Assembly: GCF_017255015.1 (NCBI RefSeq)
Contig: NZ_JAFKCS010000008.1
Span: forward strand, 124,001-188,000
DNA length: 64,000 bases
Source: Bowmanella yangjiangensis
GTDB lineage: Bacteria; Pseudomonadota; Gammaproteobacteria; Enterobacterales; Alteromonadaceae
Reading direction: 5' to 3'
The notes under the pieces are model-generated. The model did no database searches. It was not told where the DNA came from and worked only from the letters and a program-made list of their open reading frames with translations. This document shows positions 52,367-62,391 of the stretch, piece after piece. The translations under genes and the position numbers were made by a program. Within the stretch, counting starts at the first letter, position 1. Every line of letters begins with the position of its first letter.

Positions 52367-53869
52367 TCATAAAGCCGGGCAATGGGCCTGAAGATAATCA
52401 TGGTGGCTCGGCATGTTTTGCACTTCGTGGCGGATCTGTTGGCGATTTTCATTTAGGGTTCGGGTCAGCGCATCGGAATTAAAGGCATCCAGCAGCGGGT
52501 GATACTTGTGTGGCCGCTGCTTCATCCCTTCTAAAATGGCATACCAACTATCGCTGGTAAAAAACTGCCCGGGAGTATGTTCAAGCTGCCCGCGTTTTTT
52601 GAAGACGCGGATTTTCTCTCTCACACTGTCCGGCACCGGCATATTCTGACACCAGCGCCAAAACTCACTGTCTTTGCGCCCTGATGTGCAGTAATGGAGG
52701 ATAATGAAATCACGGATCTCTTCATAATCCTGGTCGATTTTTTGATTAAAACTACGCTCATTGTCCCCATCAAAATCCCGGTCCGGGAAGTGCTTGATAA
52801 AGTGCACCAGGGTTTTATACACCAAGTGAATGGCGGTTGATTCGAGCGGCTCTAAAAATCCGCCAGCAAGGCCCAGGGCAAGGCAGTTGTTATGCCAGAT
52901 TTTCTTGCGTTTGCCGGTTACAAAGGGGATTACTCTGGGTTCATTCAATAGTCGGCCCTGGACGCTGCTTAATAAAGTATCCATGGCTTTGTCATCAGAA
53001 CAAAACCGACTGGCAAACACATAACCATTGCCGCTTCGATGCTGTAGCGGAATAGACCAAGTCCAACCGGCCTCACGGGCTGTCGCCACAGTATAAGGAA
53101 CGGGAGGCGCAACGTTTTTTGTTTGTACTGTCACCGCACGGTTGCAAGGTAAATAGTCTGACCAATCCAGATAACCTGTTTGCAGGCTTTGCTCAATAAG
53201 CAGCCCTTTAAAGCCGGTGCAATCGATATAAAAATCACTGTGAATCTCACCGCCATTGTCCAGCGCCAAGCCTTGGATAAAGGACCTATGGTCAAGAACT
53301 ACCTGATTTACCGTCGCTTCAATACGGTTTACTCCGCGCTGCAAACAAAGTTCACGCAAGAAACTTGCAACCAGCGCCGCATCTAAATGCAAAGCATGCG
53401 CGTAACCGGCTTGCACCCAGTTTTGAGGCTGTAAGGGACGCAGCATAAAGCGCTGTTGCTCGGCCATGATTGCCCCGGGTGAATAATCCAGCCAGCGGGC
53501 GTCAGAGCCATCTGCCACCGACTTAAGCCAGGCCTGATAAAAATCGAAGCCATTGATGTCTTTGCCCACTCTGCCAAAAGGGTGAAAAAATTGTTCACCT
53601 GGCAATGACCAGTCATCAAAACGTATACCTAATTTAAAACTGGCTGAGGTGGCCTGAATAAACTCTTTGAGATTGATTTGGCAGGCCTGGATAAAATCCA
53701 TAATGGAGGGCACGGTCGACTCACCCACCCCAATGGTGGCAATGTCGGGAGACTCCACCACAGATATTTGTATGCCACTGCCTCTTAAGGCACTGGAAAG
53801 TAAGGTGGCAGCCATCCAACCTGCAGTACCACCACCAACAACACAGATGGACGTTAAGGCATTTTGCAT
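52367..53869 (-). CDS. Flavin-dependent tryptophan halogenase family protein 2
   Basis: 500 residues, clearly related to, but diverged from, the other halogenase-family protein in the operon. FAD motif GGGTAGW (12-18), Lys79 in SFKLGIRF, WTWSIP, and GFLEPLESTAIHL are all present, so the catalytic set is intact. It follows the TBDR gene, beyond a strong hairpin. Two different halogenase-like enzymes in one operon suggest two positions, two substrates or a heteromeric enzyme; none of this is proven. Confidence 0.92.
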   Translation of the reverse strand: MQNALTSICVVGGGTAGWMAATLLSSALRGSGIQISVVESPDIATIGVGESTVPSIMDFIQACQINLKEFIQATSASFKLGIRFDDWSLPGEQFFHPFGRVGKDINGFDFYQAWLKSVADGSDARWLDYSPGAIMAEQQRFMLRPLQPQNWVQAGYAHALHLDAALVASFLRELCLQRGVNRIEATVNQVVLDHRSFIQGLALDNGGEIHSDFYIDCTGFKGLLIEQSLQTGYLDWSDYLPCNRAVTVQTKNVAPPVPYTVATAREAGWTWSIPLQHRSGNGYVFASRFCSDDKAMDTLLSSVQGRLLNEPRVIPFVTGKRKKIWHNNCLALGLAGGFLEPLESTAIHLVYKTLVHFIKHFPDRDFDGDNERSFNQKIDQDYEEIRDFIILHYCTSGRKDSEFWRWCQNMPVPDSVREKIRVFKKRGQLEHTPGQFFTSDSWYAILEGMKQRPHKYHPLLDAFNSDALTRTLNENRQQIRHEVQNMPSHHDYLQAHCPAL

Positions 53870-53946
53870 TATAAAAACCGAATCAGGTTAATCAGCATCC
53901 GCTGTTATCACACCAATATTCAACTCCAAGTCCTTAGCATTAAATA

Positions 53947-53974
53947 AACTGCGCAGTATTACTACTGCGCAGTT
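53947..53974 (-). terminator. Strong hairpin between the TBDR and halogenase genes
   Basis: AACTGCGCAGTA and TACTGCGCAGTT are perfect 12-bp arms with a 4-nt loop. On the minus strand TTTATTT follows. It lies 24 bp past the TBDR stop and probably terminates part of transcription, setting high receptor and lower enzyme levels. Confidence 0.75.
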
Positions 53975-53997
53975 ATTCTCGAATCGCCTTAGCGGGA

Positions 53998-56900
53998 TCA
54001 GAAGGTTGCACGAACCGTTAATGCATAACGACGGTCACTGGTAAAGGTGAACGCATCGGTCAGCCTGCCAGCTTGGTTCTGCTGGTATTGGGTTTCGGTG
54101 TCGGCACCCAGCACATTATTCACCTGCAATCCCACCTTAACGTTTTCGTTTATGGTGTAAAACAGGCTGGCATCCATCATGCCTTGCGCTTTTGAATAAG
54201 CCGGCACGAACTCTTCCGACTCACGCAGTGTCAGCAGATATTCTGAACGCCAGGTATACGCCAGACGGAAGGAAATGTCGTCCTTCTCATACATACCGAC
54301 AATATTAAAGTTCTGGTCAGAATAGCCTTGCAGAGGTAATCCGGTGAACTGACGGAATGAGTTGCGGTTATCGGTAATAGGTACACCCGCACCGTTAAAC
54401 TGAATGGCTTGGGTAGGAGTCGTATTCGGATCCTCCAGGCCGTTCTGATCGATATAGGTGTAGTTAACCTGCAGACCTAAACCACTCCAGATACCCGGCA
54501 ACATGTCGTAAAACTGGGAGTACGACACTTCAAACCCGCGCAATGTACCTGACCCTGTGTTATCCGGACCATAGGCAGAAATCGGATAAACCGTACCGTC
54601 AACTTCAAGCTCGGTTGAGAAACTCTTGTTGCGAATAATATTCGACAGTTTTTTGTGGAACACGCCAACCGTCAATGAGCCCGCCGGGGCAAAATACCAT
54701 TCGGTGGTCAAATCCAGGTTAACTGACTTCTCCGGCTTTAAGAATGCATTACGCGCATTGGCGCTAATCTCAATGTTCTGCAGATCCACCGTGGGGTTGG
54801 TTTCTTCGTCCTTAGATTCATTGGGGTTTTGATAAACTTCCTGATAATCAAGACTCACCACCATCTTGTTGGCTGCATCCACCAGACTGGGATAATACAA
54901 TCCTTCTGAGGCGCCAAATCTCACCACCACATCGTCTGTTAAGCCAAAGCTCAGGTTTAAGCTCGGCAATACCGTGGTGTAGTCCGTTCCCTTGATCGTA
55001 CTGGCAAAAGACTCACCAGAGGCCAAATCGAAAATACTCGGGTATTTGCTAAGCATCACCTGATACAAGGAACCGGTTTCATCGGTGCCTCGTCTGGACG
55101 TGGAGGGTAAATTAATCCCACCGGTAGATTCCAACTGGTAGTTTACATAGCGTAAGCCAAGGTTACCTTTGACCAGAATATCGGACATCTCAACATCAAA
55201 GTCGGCGCGCACATAGAACTCGGTACGGTCGGTTTTGCTTGAGCTGATATGGCGAGGCGCAAAATGGCTGAAAGAGCGGTCGGCTAAATCTTCATAAGGC
55301 AAGGCGCAACCACCGCTTCCGTCCATGGCATTGCCCAGCGCACTCCAGGTTCCACAGGCATCACGTAAGGTTTGCTCGTAATTCTTCGCAAGGTCCATGC
55401 GAGGGAACAAGAAACTGTTGTTAGCACCAACAAAGGTATTGCCATTGTAGTGGTCAGCAAAGCTGATTCTGTCATACAACTCAGGCACGACTTGCGGCGA
55501 CGCATTGTAAGAAGCCAGCGCCTGCCAAGGCGTGCCAAGCGCCTGCCAGCCCTCGTAATTGGTATCACGGACAATCAGCTCTTTCTCGGAATAATAAAGC
55601 CCGGCTTTGATGGCAGTAAATGCCCCATCCAGACTATATACAAAGTCCACTTTATAACTGTCGGAACTTGCCTCGTTATGCTCTTCCTGTTGCATACCCG
55701 ATGCCAGTCGCAAAATAGGATTGGTATTCACTTCAACATCAGGAGGTGTAGAGGTATTGGCATTGAGGAATTCAATACTGGGTGTGGAGCCCCTTAAGTC
55801 CAGGAAAAATGGCGCGTTATCTCTGGTTTGATTACCGTTGATTCTGGAGGTGACCGAGTTGTTATGCACAATCTGTTCAGAATCAATATGTTGATAATCA
55901 ACTACGGCGGTTAAACGGTCAGTGGCTTTGAACACCAAGTTAAACGAGGTGTCTTTTACCGTACTCTCGTTGTAGTTGTAGCGAGAGCGGAACTGCAGAG
56001 GCAACTCGGGTTCATTCTGGCGTCCAACACCAGAGGTCAGATAACCGTCAGCATCAACAGTTAAAGGGCGTCCATCCTCACTTTCATCAAACCACTGAAT
56101 GGCATCTGGCGCATAAGGCAAGAAACCACGGTCACCGGAAGCGATAACATACTCGCGCCATTCCAGCGATGCCTTGGAATCAATGTGTTCCAAGGTGGCT
56201 TTAATTCTTTCATCGGCGCTTTGCCATTGCAGTGAAGCGGTAAACCCGCGGCGCTTACGGTCGTTTTCAGCGCTTGCCATGGTAAAGTTTGCTGGCGCAT
56301 ACCAGGTCACGCCATCGGGCTGACCTTCAAGAGCGCGTCCTTCGTACTTAGGCACATAAGCAGCCTGATCTTCTTCGCTATAGATAACCGTATCTTCAAA
56401 GCCTGCACCGCAGGCACGCCAATCTGATGCGCCAGGAATACAAGGGTTGGAATAAAGTCCGGCATGTACACCTGGACTGGGTGTACCCCACTCATCGTAG
56501 GAGAAAACATCAACGGGGCCTCGGCTGTGATAGTTGCCTAAACCAAAGCCATCACCACGGGTCCGGTACTCTGAACTGGAGGCGGCAACTAACAAGCCAA
56601 ATTTGCCGGAGTCCGTGTCCCAGTTATCGGAAAACAAAGCACTAAATGACGGCGTGGTTTCTTCGCGATAATCACCGTAATTTGCTTGCGCACTCACGGC
56701 CACCAGGCGGTTATCAGAATCAAACGGCTTTCGGGTCACCAAATTTACCGTACCGGCAATGCCGCCAGAAATAAGATCCGCCGTCTGGTTCTTTACCACT
56801 TCCACGGCACCCAGCAGCTCAGCGGGGAAATCCTCGTAGCTAAGACCGCCATAAGGGTTGGCGCTAAAACTGTCACGTCCATTGATTTCACTGCGCACAC

Positions 56901-57264
56901 GGTCTAAACCGCGCACTAAAACGCTGGTTCCTTCGTCTGCATAGTGCTTAGGGTCATCGGACGCTGCAAAGCGCTCAATAGTCACACCAGGAACACGCTG
57001 CAAAGCTTCAGTAACAGACTTATCAGGTAACGCGCCGATATCAGAAGCAGTGATGGCATCTTTTACCGTATCGGCAAAGCGCTTTATGTTCTGAGCGGTC
57101 TGCAGACTTTGGCGAATGCCGCGAACCTCAATGACTTCCGTCGACTCTTCGACATTCTGCTCTTGCACAGCAGTTTCCTGCGCATAGGCGGACATCGACA
57201 GCGAACAGGACATGGCTGCTGATATCGCTATCACCAGGCGTTTTCTCTGAAATTGACTAGACAT
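53998..57264 (-). CDS. Large TonB-dependent receptor heading the halogenase operon
   Basis: 1088 residues, the size of the Xanthomonas/Caulobacter-type receptor group (TIGR01782-like). A signal peptide (1-28) precedes an IEVRGIRQSLQTAQNIKR segment typical of the group. The plug includes NGRDSFSANPYGGLSYEDFPAELLGAVEVVKNQ and GGIAGTVNL, and the barrel ends RYALTVRATF. Receptors of this group are linked to import of plant or algal oligosaccharides and chitin products. Halogenase-like and cupin genes follow. The perfect palindrome 97 bp upstream supports LacI-type control. Confidence 0.94.
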   Translation of the reverse strand: MSSQFQRKRLVIAISAAMSCSLSMSAYAQETAVQEQNVEESTEVIEVRGIRQSLQTAQNIKRFADTVKDAITASDIGALPDKSVTEALQRVPGVTIERFAASDDPKHYADEGTSVLVRGLDRVRSEINGRDSFSANPYGGLSYEDFPAELLGAVEVVKNQTADLISGGIAGTVNLVTRKPFDSDNRLVAVSAQANYGDYREETTPSFSALFSDNWDTDSGKFGLLVAASSSEYRTRGDGFGLGNYHSRGPVDVFSYDEWGTPSPGVHAGLYSNPCIPGASDWRACGAGFEDTVIYSEEDQAAYVPKYEGRALEGQPDGVTWYAPANFTMASAENDRKRRGFTASLQWQSADERIKATLEHIDSKASLEWREYVIASGDRGFLPYAPDAIQWFDESEDGRPLTVDADGYLTSGVGRQNEPELPLQFRSRYNYNESTVKDTSFNLVFKATDRLTAVVDYQHIDSEQIVHNNSVTSRINGNQTRDNAPFFLDLRGSTPSIEFLNANTSTPPDVEVNTNPILRLASGMQQEEHNEASSDSYKVDFVYSLDGAFTAIKAGLYYSEKELIVRDTNYEGWQALGTPWQALASYNASPQVVPELYDRISFADHYNGNTFVGANNSFLFPRMDLAKNYEQTLRDACGTWSALGNAMDGSGGCALPYEDLADRSFSHFAPRHISSSKTDRTEFYVRADFDVEMSDILVKGNLGLRYVNYQLESTGGINLPSTSRRGTDETGSLYQVMLSKYPSIFDLASGESFASTIKGTDYTTVLPSLNLSFGLTDDVVVRFGASEGLYYPSLVDAANKMVVSLDYQEVYQNPNESKDEETNPTVDLQNIEISANARNAFLKPEKSVNLDLTTEWYFAPAGSLTVGVFHKKLSNIIRNKSFSTELEVDGTVYPISAYGPDNTGSGTLRGFEVSYSQFYDMLPGIWSGLGLQVNYTYIDQNGLEDPNTTPTQAIQFNGAGVPITDNRNSFRQFTGLPLQGYSDQNFNIVGMYEKDDISFRLAYTWRSEYLLTLRESEEFVPAYSKAQGMMDASLFYTINENVKVGLQVNNVLGADTETQYQQNQAGRLTDAFTFTSDRRYALTVRATF

Positions 57265-57361
57265 GTTTTACCCTCAATGTGTTTCTTATAATGCTTGCTA
57301 TTGTCATAACCCCAGCTTCATTTATCGATGCCAGTACCTTATCTCATCTCTTAACAACAGG

Positions 57362-57377
57362 ATGACAGCGCTGTCAT
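57362..57377 (-). promoter_or_regulatory. Perfect 16-bp LacI-family operator candidate (NagR-like)
   Basis: ATGACAGCGCTGTCAT is an exact palindrome with the central CG typical of LacI-family operators. Its form resembles the NagR (N-acetylglucosamine) sites reported in gammaproteobacteria, as I recall them. It is 97 bp upstream of the TBDR ATG; the core recurs at 9097-9110. Confidence 0.65.
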
Positions 57378-57512
57378 TTTAAAAAATACGAAAGTGGCAG
57401 CACCCCAACAGGTTTACTTCCTCTTACAACCATGTAGGAGCAGTGCATGTATCTTCTCATCAAAAACATTGCACCGAGTCACAAGTACCAAGGCTTCCCT
57501 GCGACCTTAAAG

Positions 57513-57556
57513 TTAATAAATAACTATATATTTTTATAATTATCGTTATTTATTAA
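57513..57556. repeat. AT-rich perfect 12-bp inverted repeat
   Basis: TTAATAAATAAC and GTTATTTATTAA are exact complements around a 20-bp AT-rich spacer. It may be a regulatory site or a bendable upstream element; nothing firm can be said. Confidence 0.45.
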
Positions 57557-57794
57557 CATCATTTAACATTAAGGTGGTTACTAATTCAACTGCATTTTGC
57601 CTTAAGACTTGTCTGTTTTTTGTGGATCGCAGCCATCTGGCTGCCTCATAAAGGCGTAGCTAGCATTTAGAAATAACAATTGGTGGGCTTGTGGAGATGG
57701 AGTGGAGGTTGGTAGATGTCCACTTGTAGAAGTGAAATCCGTCGCGGAGCATTTTTTGTGTTAAGTCTCCGTCAGCCAATATTGCAAAACCCCG

Positions 57795-57826
57795 CAACAA
57801 ACAGAAAGCCACCCGCTTGAGTGGCC
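57795..57826 (-). terminator. Rho-independent terminator of the phospholipase gene
   Basis: On the minus strand GCCACTC-AAGC-GGGTGGC forms a 7-bp stem (one G-T pair) followed by a T-rich TTTCTGTTTGTTG, 16 bp past the stop. Confidence 0.75.
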
Positions 57827-57841
57827 TGTATTAGCAAAGAA

Positions 57842-59860
57842 TCAACCGGGCAAACGGCCTGCGTATTGGCGCATAAACTGCCCGTCTGCGTCCTCAATAC
57901 TCAAGTCATAAGCGCGATTAGCATCCATATTCAAGAGCACAGACTTACCCGTAGTCAGAGGTTGCATCTCATCTTGCTGGCCCTGCCGATAACGCAACGT
58001 CTGGCCCTGCCCCTGAAGTTGCAAACCCTGACGGGTGCGCTCCAGAGTAACACTGACTTTTTCGTCCTTAAAACCTTTAAAGCGACGGTGGAAACCTTCC
58101 GGCCCCATTAGCTGCAAGTCATAACGTCCCTCGATGAGTGGCCATTCGGCCCGCAATCTTCCCTTGGCTGCCAAGGTATAACGCCTGGGGATGGCACCAA
58201 GATTCAATCGGTCGTAAACCTGCAGCACCGCGGCCCGCTGACTGAGGTTTTGCATTTGCACCACAAGCTTGTCGGCTTTTATGCTGCAGTCGACATTCAG
58301 TTCGTACAGACAAGGCCGGTATGGTTTATGGCCAGGTAGCTGAGCAATCTCGGTTAACTCGGCCGGAATTGGCGGTACGGTACGCTCCTTAAACTCAGCG
58401 GCGCGCAATGCATCCTGATAGGGCGCGGGTAAATGCGGGAAGCTGGTTTTGTTGGGATTGGCAAAATCAAAAGCACTGAGAAAATCCCCACAAACCGCGC
58501 GTCGCCAGGGGCTGATATTAGGTTCCATCACACCAAAGCGGGCTTCCAGGAAACGGATCACCGAGGTGTGGTCCATCACCTCAGAGCACACATAACCACC
58601 ACGGCTCCAGGGCGACACCACATAAGCAGGCACACGTGGCCCCAAGCCATAAGGTCGGCCTCTTAGTTCGGGCTTATCCAATTTGGCATTATGTTTGTCG
58701 GGGTGTTGATGGTATTCCCCCTGGGTCGAGATTTGTGAATGACCGGCAAAACCGGCATCTGAATCGGCATCCGGTGATGGGGGAGCTGGCGGCGGCACAT
58801 GGTCAAAAAAGCCGTCGTTCTCATCAAACATGATAAACAACACGGTTTTAGCCCACACGTCCGGATTGGCAGTTAGCGCATCCAGCATATCAGCGGTATA
58901 GGCTGCGCCTTGCGCCGGACTGGACGGGCCGGGGTGCTCGGAGCCTTCTGCGGTGGCAATCACATAAGACACCGCTGGCAATCGGTCGGCCAGTACATCT
59001 GCCTTCAGCCTGTCCAGTGCGCGGGTTGTCAGCGCACGTTTTAGCAACTCGGGGTTAGCGCCTTCGCGCTTGGCGTAGGCGTCACGGTAGGCTTTAAAGC
59101 CCACCAGCGGATTGTCGGTAAAGTTGTCGCCCATATCCTGATAAATAGTCCAGTCGATACCCGCCTGTTGCAAACGCTCTGGGTAGGTCATCCAGGTATA
59201 GGACGCTTTGGGGCCGTCATTTTCCGGCAGATTGTCATGGGAGTTGCCCACTGCCGGTCCGCCATATTGGCCCTGACCATCATTGCAGCCAGTCCACAAA
59301 AATAAGCGATTGGGGTTGGTACCTGCGTGCATAGAACAATGGTAGGCATCACACAGGGTAAAGGCATCGGCAAGAGCAAACTGGAAAGGCATATCCTGTC
59401 GCTCAAAATAGCCCATGGCATGCATGTGTTTGGCATCCGGCCACTGGTCCATTCTGCCGTGATCCCAGGCTAACTGCGCATCTGTCCAGGAATGTGGGGT
59501 ACCTTCTATCCGCATATGGGCAAAGGTCTGGCGGGTATTTAACGGGAAAGGTGAAATCAATTCAGGGCCAGGCTGGCTGGTATTCAACTGGGTAAAGACC
59601 GTACGTTCGGCCAAACCGGCAACAGCTTTAACCGGTGCCGGATAGGGATCAGAAAAGCCCCGCACCCCTGGCATAGTGCCAAAATAATGGTCGAATGAAC
59701 GGTTCTCCTGCATCAGGATCACCACATGCTGCACATCCTCAATCGTGCCGCTTTTTACTCGCGCCGGAATACTCAAGGCCCTGGCGATTTGTGGGTAAGC
59801 CATGGCCAGCCCCGCCACCCCGCTGCCGGCCAAAAACTGCCGCCGACTGATACCACTCAT
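57842..59860 (-). CDS. Phosphocholine-specific phospholipase C (PLC family, Tat-exported)
   Basis: 672 residues. A twin-arginine signal SRRQFLAGSG is at 5-14. The phosphoesterase domain opens with HVVILMQENRSFDHYFGTM (about 45-63), the conserved metal and active-site segment. Asp/His-rich motifs such as FDENDGFFDHVPPP and NRLFLWTG follow, and the C-terminal PLC beta-domains end the protein (about 530-672). It probably releases phosphocholine from phosphatidylcholine or sphingomyelin. It follows the TBDR gene after a hairpin. AGGAG precedes the ATG. Confidence 0.92.
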   Translation of the reverse strand: MSGISRRQFLAGSGVAGLAMAYPQIARALSIPARVKSGTIEDVQHVVILMQENRSFDHYFGTMPGVRGFSDPYPAPVKAVAGLAERTVFTQLNTSQPGPELISPFPLNTRQTFAHMRIEGTPHSWTDAQLAWDHGRMDQWPDAKHMHAMGYFERQDMPFQFALADAFTLCDAYHCSMHAGTNPNRLFLWTGCNDGQGQYGGPAVGNSHDNLPENDGPKASYTWMTYPERLQQAGIDWTIYQDMGDNFTDNPLVGFKAYRDAYAKREGANPELLKRALTTRALDRLKADVLADRLPAVSYVIATAEGSEHPGPSSPAQGAAYTADMLDALTANPDVWAKTVLFIMFDENDGFFDHVPPPAPPSPDADSDAGFAGHSQISTQGEYHQHPDKHNAKLDKPELRGRPYGLGPRVPAYVVSPWSRGGYVCSEVMDHTSVIRFLEARFGVMEPNISPWRRAVCGDFLSAFDFANPNKTSFPHLPAPYQDALRAAEFKERTVPPIPAELTEIAQLPGHKPYRPCLYELNVDCSIKADKLVVQMQNLSQRAAVLQVYDRLNLGAIPRRYTLAAKGRLRAEWPLIEGRYDLQLMGPEGFHRRFKGFKDEKVSVTLERTRQGLQLQGQGQTLRYRQGQQDEMQPLTTGKSVLLNMDANRAYDLSIEDADGQFMRQYAGRLPG

Positions 59861-59902
59861 AACGAACTCCTATGTTAACCCGACAGGCTATTCAGCCGGT
59901 CG

Positions 59903-59943
59903 AAAAAAACAAAACGGGCCGCAGCGGTAATCAGCCACGGCCC
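59903..59943 (-). terminator. Hairpin between TBDR and phospholipase genes
   Basis: On the minus strand GGGCCG and CGGCCC flank a 16-nt loop, followed by a T-rich run (GTTTTGTTTTTTT). It lies in the 99-bp gap and would reduce read-through into the phospholipase gene. Confidence 0.65.
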
Positions 59944-59959
59944 TGCCATAGTCACCGCA

Positions 59960-62308
59960 TTAGAAATCGGCGCTGATGGATAAGCTGACGGTACGCGGGG
60001 CTGACGGGAACACCGAGCCACTGTATACGCCGCTGATAAACTCCTGATCAAACAGGTTGTTGACGTTCAAACGTGCCGACAGCCCTTTCAGGTTGGGAGC
60101 GATATTGGCTAAATCCACACCCACGTAGAGATCCGATACGGTGTACGACGGTGCCACCTGGGCATTATCGTAGTTAATGTATCTGTCACCCACAAAGCGT
60201 AGTGACATACCCGCGCTTAGCACTTCCCCCATGTAGTCGGCCGCCACCACATACTGGGTTTTAGGTGAACCATGCACACGGTTACCGGCAACAACTTTGG
60301 CTTCTTCATCCAGCGCCGCGGAGCCCGTGCCGACAAAGGTGGCTTTATTGTAGGTGTAAGAACCAGACAGACTGAAACCATTGCCCAGATTGTACGAGGC
60401 CATCATTTCCAGACCATTACTGTCGATACCGCCCAGGTTGTAATACACCCCATCCACCTGGCTAAGGTAGTCGATACCTGTCACGGCACCGTCTTCGATA
60501 AACACAATACGGTTTTCAAAGGCAATATCGTAGTAAGTCACGGCGAATTGCAGGTCACGTCCTTCGTATCGCATTCCCACTTCAATATTTTCTGCGGTTT
60601 CCGGCTCAATACGCGACAGCTCTTCTGCACTAGAGCCGCCAACGCGGTCTTTACTGATGGCAGAGAAGTTCTCGGAATAACCGGCAAACACTTCCAGGCC
60701 TTCAACCGGCGTGATGTAGTTCACCCCAAAGGAGAATAAAGGATCAGAGCTGGAAGAGTGAGATACCGGCTGATCGCTGCCGATAGGCTGATGATAGTCG
60801 GTGTCGACCTTAAACTTCTTCAAGCCAAGACGAGCGGTAAAGTCGCCCATATGCGCCACTTCTTCCAGGTAATACATGGTCTCGTCAATCTGATATTCGC
60901 TGATGTACTGCACCCAGTAAGGCTTTTTATCAAAGGCCGGGCCAACCAATACGTTGCTGATCTTGTGCCAGTCACGGGTACTGGACGATTCACCATCTTC
61001 ATACCAGATCCCGCCGCGCAGGCTGTGCTCTATGCTGCCGGTGGTAAAGTGGTAAGCCACATCAGCAGTAATCCCCACTCGGTCATTTGTGTAGTGGGTA
61101 TGACGGTAAGACATCACAGGTAATACGTTGTCGGCATAGCAAGCCGGATCATTGTTTTTATTAAAGCCAACAGTAGGTACACAGCTGTCACTCGGCACGG
61201 CGGCGCTGCCATCCGGGTTTACAAAGAAGAAACGGTCAATCTGCGAACCGCCATATTGGGTTTCGCCACCAACAAACTCAGATTGTGGGTTGCCCGCGCC
61301 GTCGTCTTTAATATTAACCAGATAAGGCGGCACCCAGTCACCACGACCTTTCATACGGTGCTTGTATACCGAGGTCTGGAAATCCCAGTCACCAAAATCT
61401 TTTTCTACCTTAGCGTAGGCAAAAGTGTTTTCACGCAGGGCACGCCAGCCGTCCCGATAGTATTCATTGACCGCAGGAATATCCGTCCAGGTCATATGCA
61501 AAGCATCGTTACGCGGATTATTGTTGTAGTCATCCAAAGAGATGGTTTCAAACTCGTGTTCGTTGGCGTCGTTATAGGAGATAAAGCCGGTCAGCTTATA
61601 GCCGTCAATCTCGGAGGTGATTTTGGCCATACCATAGTCACGGGTTACCTCGGCGGCATTGTTGATCCAGTCTTTTACCGACGACGATGAAGCACTGACA
61701 AAGGCATGGGTATTAGCAGCAATTTCGCCGGTGTCGTAGCGGAAGTAATATTTACGCGCATCCTGGTCGCCAAAGGCGGTAACCAAGCGCATGGCCTGCT
61801 CATCCAGCGGGTCACGGGTAATAAAGTTAAGTGTACCGCCCAGGGCTTCGTTGGAGCGTGAGCTGATATCGGCAGTGCCCTGACCCACTTCTACGGTTTC
61901 CAATTCCAGCACGTCAATATAACGGTTGGCTTTACTGCCACCACCGTAGCTGGAACCGCCATTGGGCAGACCATCGATAGTCGTACCAATTTGGTTGGCG
62001 CCACCGCCAGTGTTAAAGCCGCGCATGAAAATCGCCGTCAGCCAGTCAGAGGCACCAAAGTAGTCGCCTTGGGTAACCAGTACGCCCGGTAGTTCATTCA
62101 ATACGTCGTTAACCGAAGCTACTGCAGCCTGGCGTTCAATCATGGTGTCGGAAACATGAGACGTTGCGAAAGTTTGCTTTTGCCCCAGTACCACAATTTC
62201 ATCAATATTTGAGTTATCAGCAGTTTCTGCGTTCTCCTCTGCGATAGCGGCCTGGCTGATACCAAGTGCAAGCGCAGATAAAGCGAAGCGTTTGAGGTTA
62301 ATGTGCAT
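59960..62308 (-). CDS. TonB-dependent receptor of the phospholipase operon
   Basis: 782 residues. Signal peptide (1-23), TonB-box-like DEIVVLGQ, plug with ASVNDVLNELPGVLVTQGDYFGA and a GGTLNFITRDP end, and barrel ending VSLSISADF. The plug carries an unusual glycine- and serine-rich stretch (GGSSYGGGSKANRY). The downstream phospholipase suggests a ligand released from phospholipids, such as phosphocholine or a phosphorylated alcohol; this is inference. AAGGA precedes the ATG. A DeoR-type regulator is divergent. Confidence 0.92.
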   Translation of the reverse strand: MHINLKRFALSALALGISQAAIAEENAETADNSNIDEIVVLGQKQTFATSHVSDTMIERQAAVASVNDVLNELPGVLVTQGDYFGASDWLTAIFMRGFNTGGGANQIGTTIDGLPNGGSSYGGGSKANRYIDVLELETVEVGQGTADISSRSNEALGGTLNFITRDPLDEQAMRLVTAFGDQDARKYYFRYDTGEIAANTHAFVSASSSSVKDWINNAAEVTRDYGMAKITSEIDGYKLTGFISYNDANEHEFETISLDDYNNNPRNDALHMTWTDIPAVNEYYRDGWRALRENTFAYAKVEKDFGDWDFQTSVYKHRMKGRGDWVPPYLVNIKDDGAGNPQSEFVGGETQYGGSQIDRFFFVNPDGSAAVPSDSCVPTVGFNKNNDPACYADNVLPVMSYRHTHYTNDRVGITADVAYHFTTGSIEHSLRGGIWYEDGESSSTRDWHKISNVLVGPAFDKKPYWVQYISEYQIDETMYYLEEVAHMGDFTARLGLKKFKVDTDYHQPIGSDQPVSHSSSSDPLFSFGVNYITPVEGLEVFAGYSENFSAISKDRVGGSSAEELSRIEPETAENIEVGMRYEGRDLQFAVTYYDIAFENRIVFIEDGAVTGIDYLSQVDGVYYNLGGIDSNGLEMMASYNLGNGFSLSGSYTYNKATFVGTGSAALDEEAKVVAGNRVHGSPKTQYVVAADYMGEVLSAGMSLRFVGDRYINYDNAQVAPSYTVSDLYVGVDLANIAPNLKGLSARLNVNNLFDQEFISGVYSGSVFPSAPRTVSLSISADF

Positions 62309-62391
62309 CTGTGTTCCTTAAGTGGTTGTGAATCTTCGGGGCAAAGTTTTAACAACCTAAGATGACAAAAACATGATACTTTTATTGCTTT

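Larger units (their letters stand above)
57265..57841. other. 577-bp regulatory gap upstream of the large TBDR
   Basis: No gene is supported here. It holds a -10-like TATAAG near the TBDR start, the 16-bp LacI-type palindrome (57362-57377), an AT-rich inverted repeat (57513-57556) and the phospholipase terminator (57795-57826). Much of 57560-57780 shows nothing recognisable. Confidence 0.6.
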
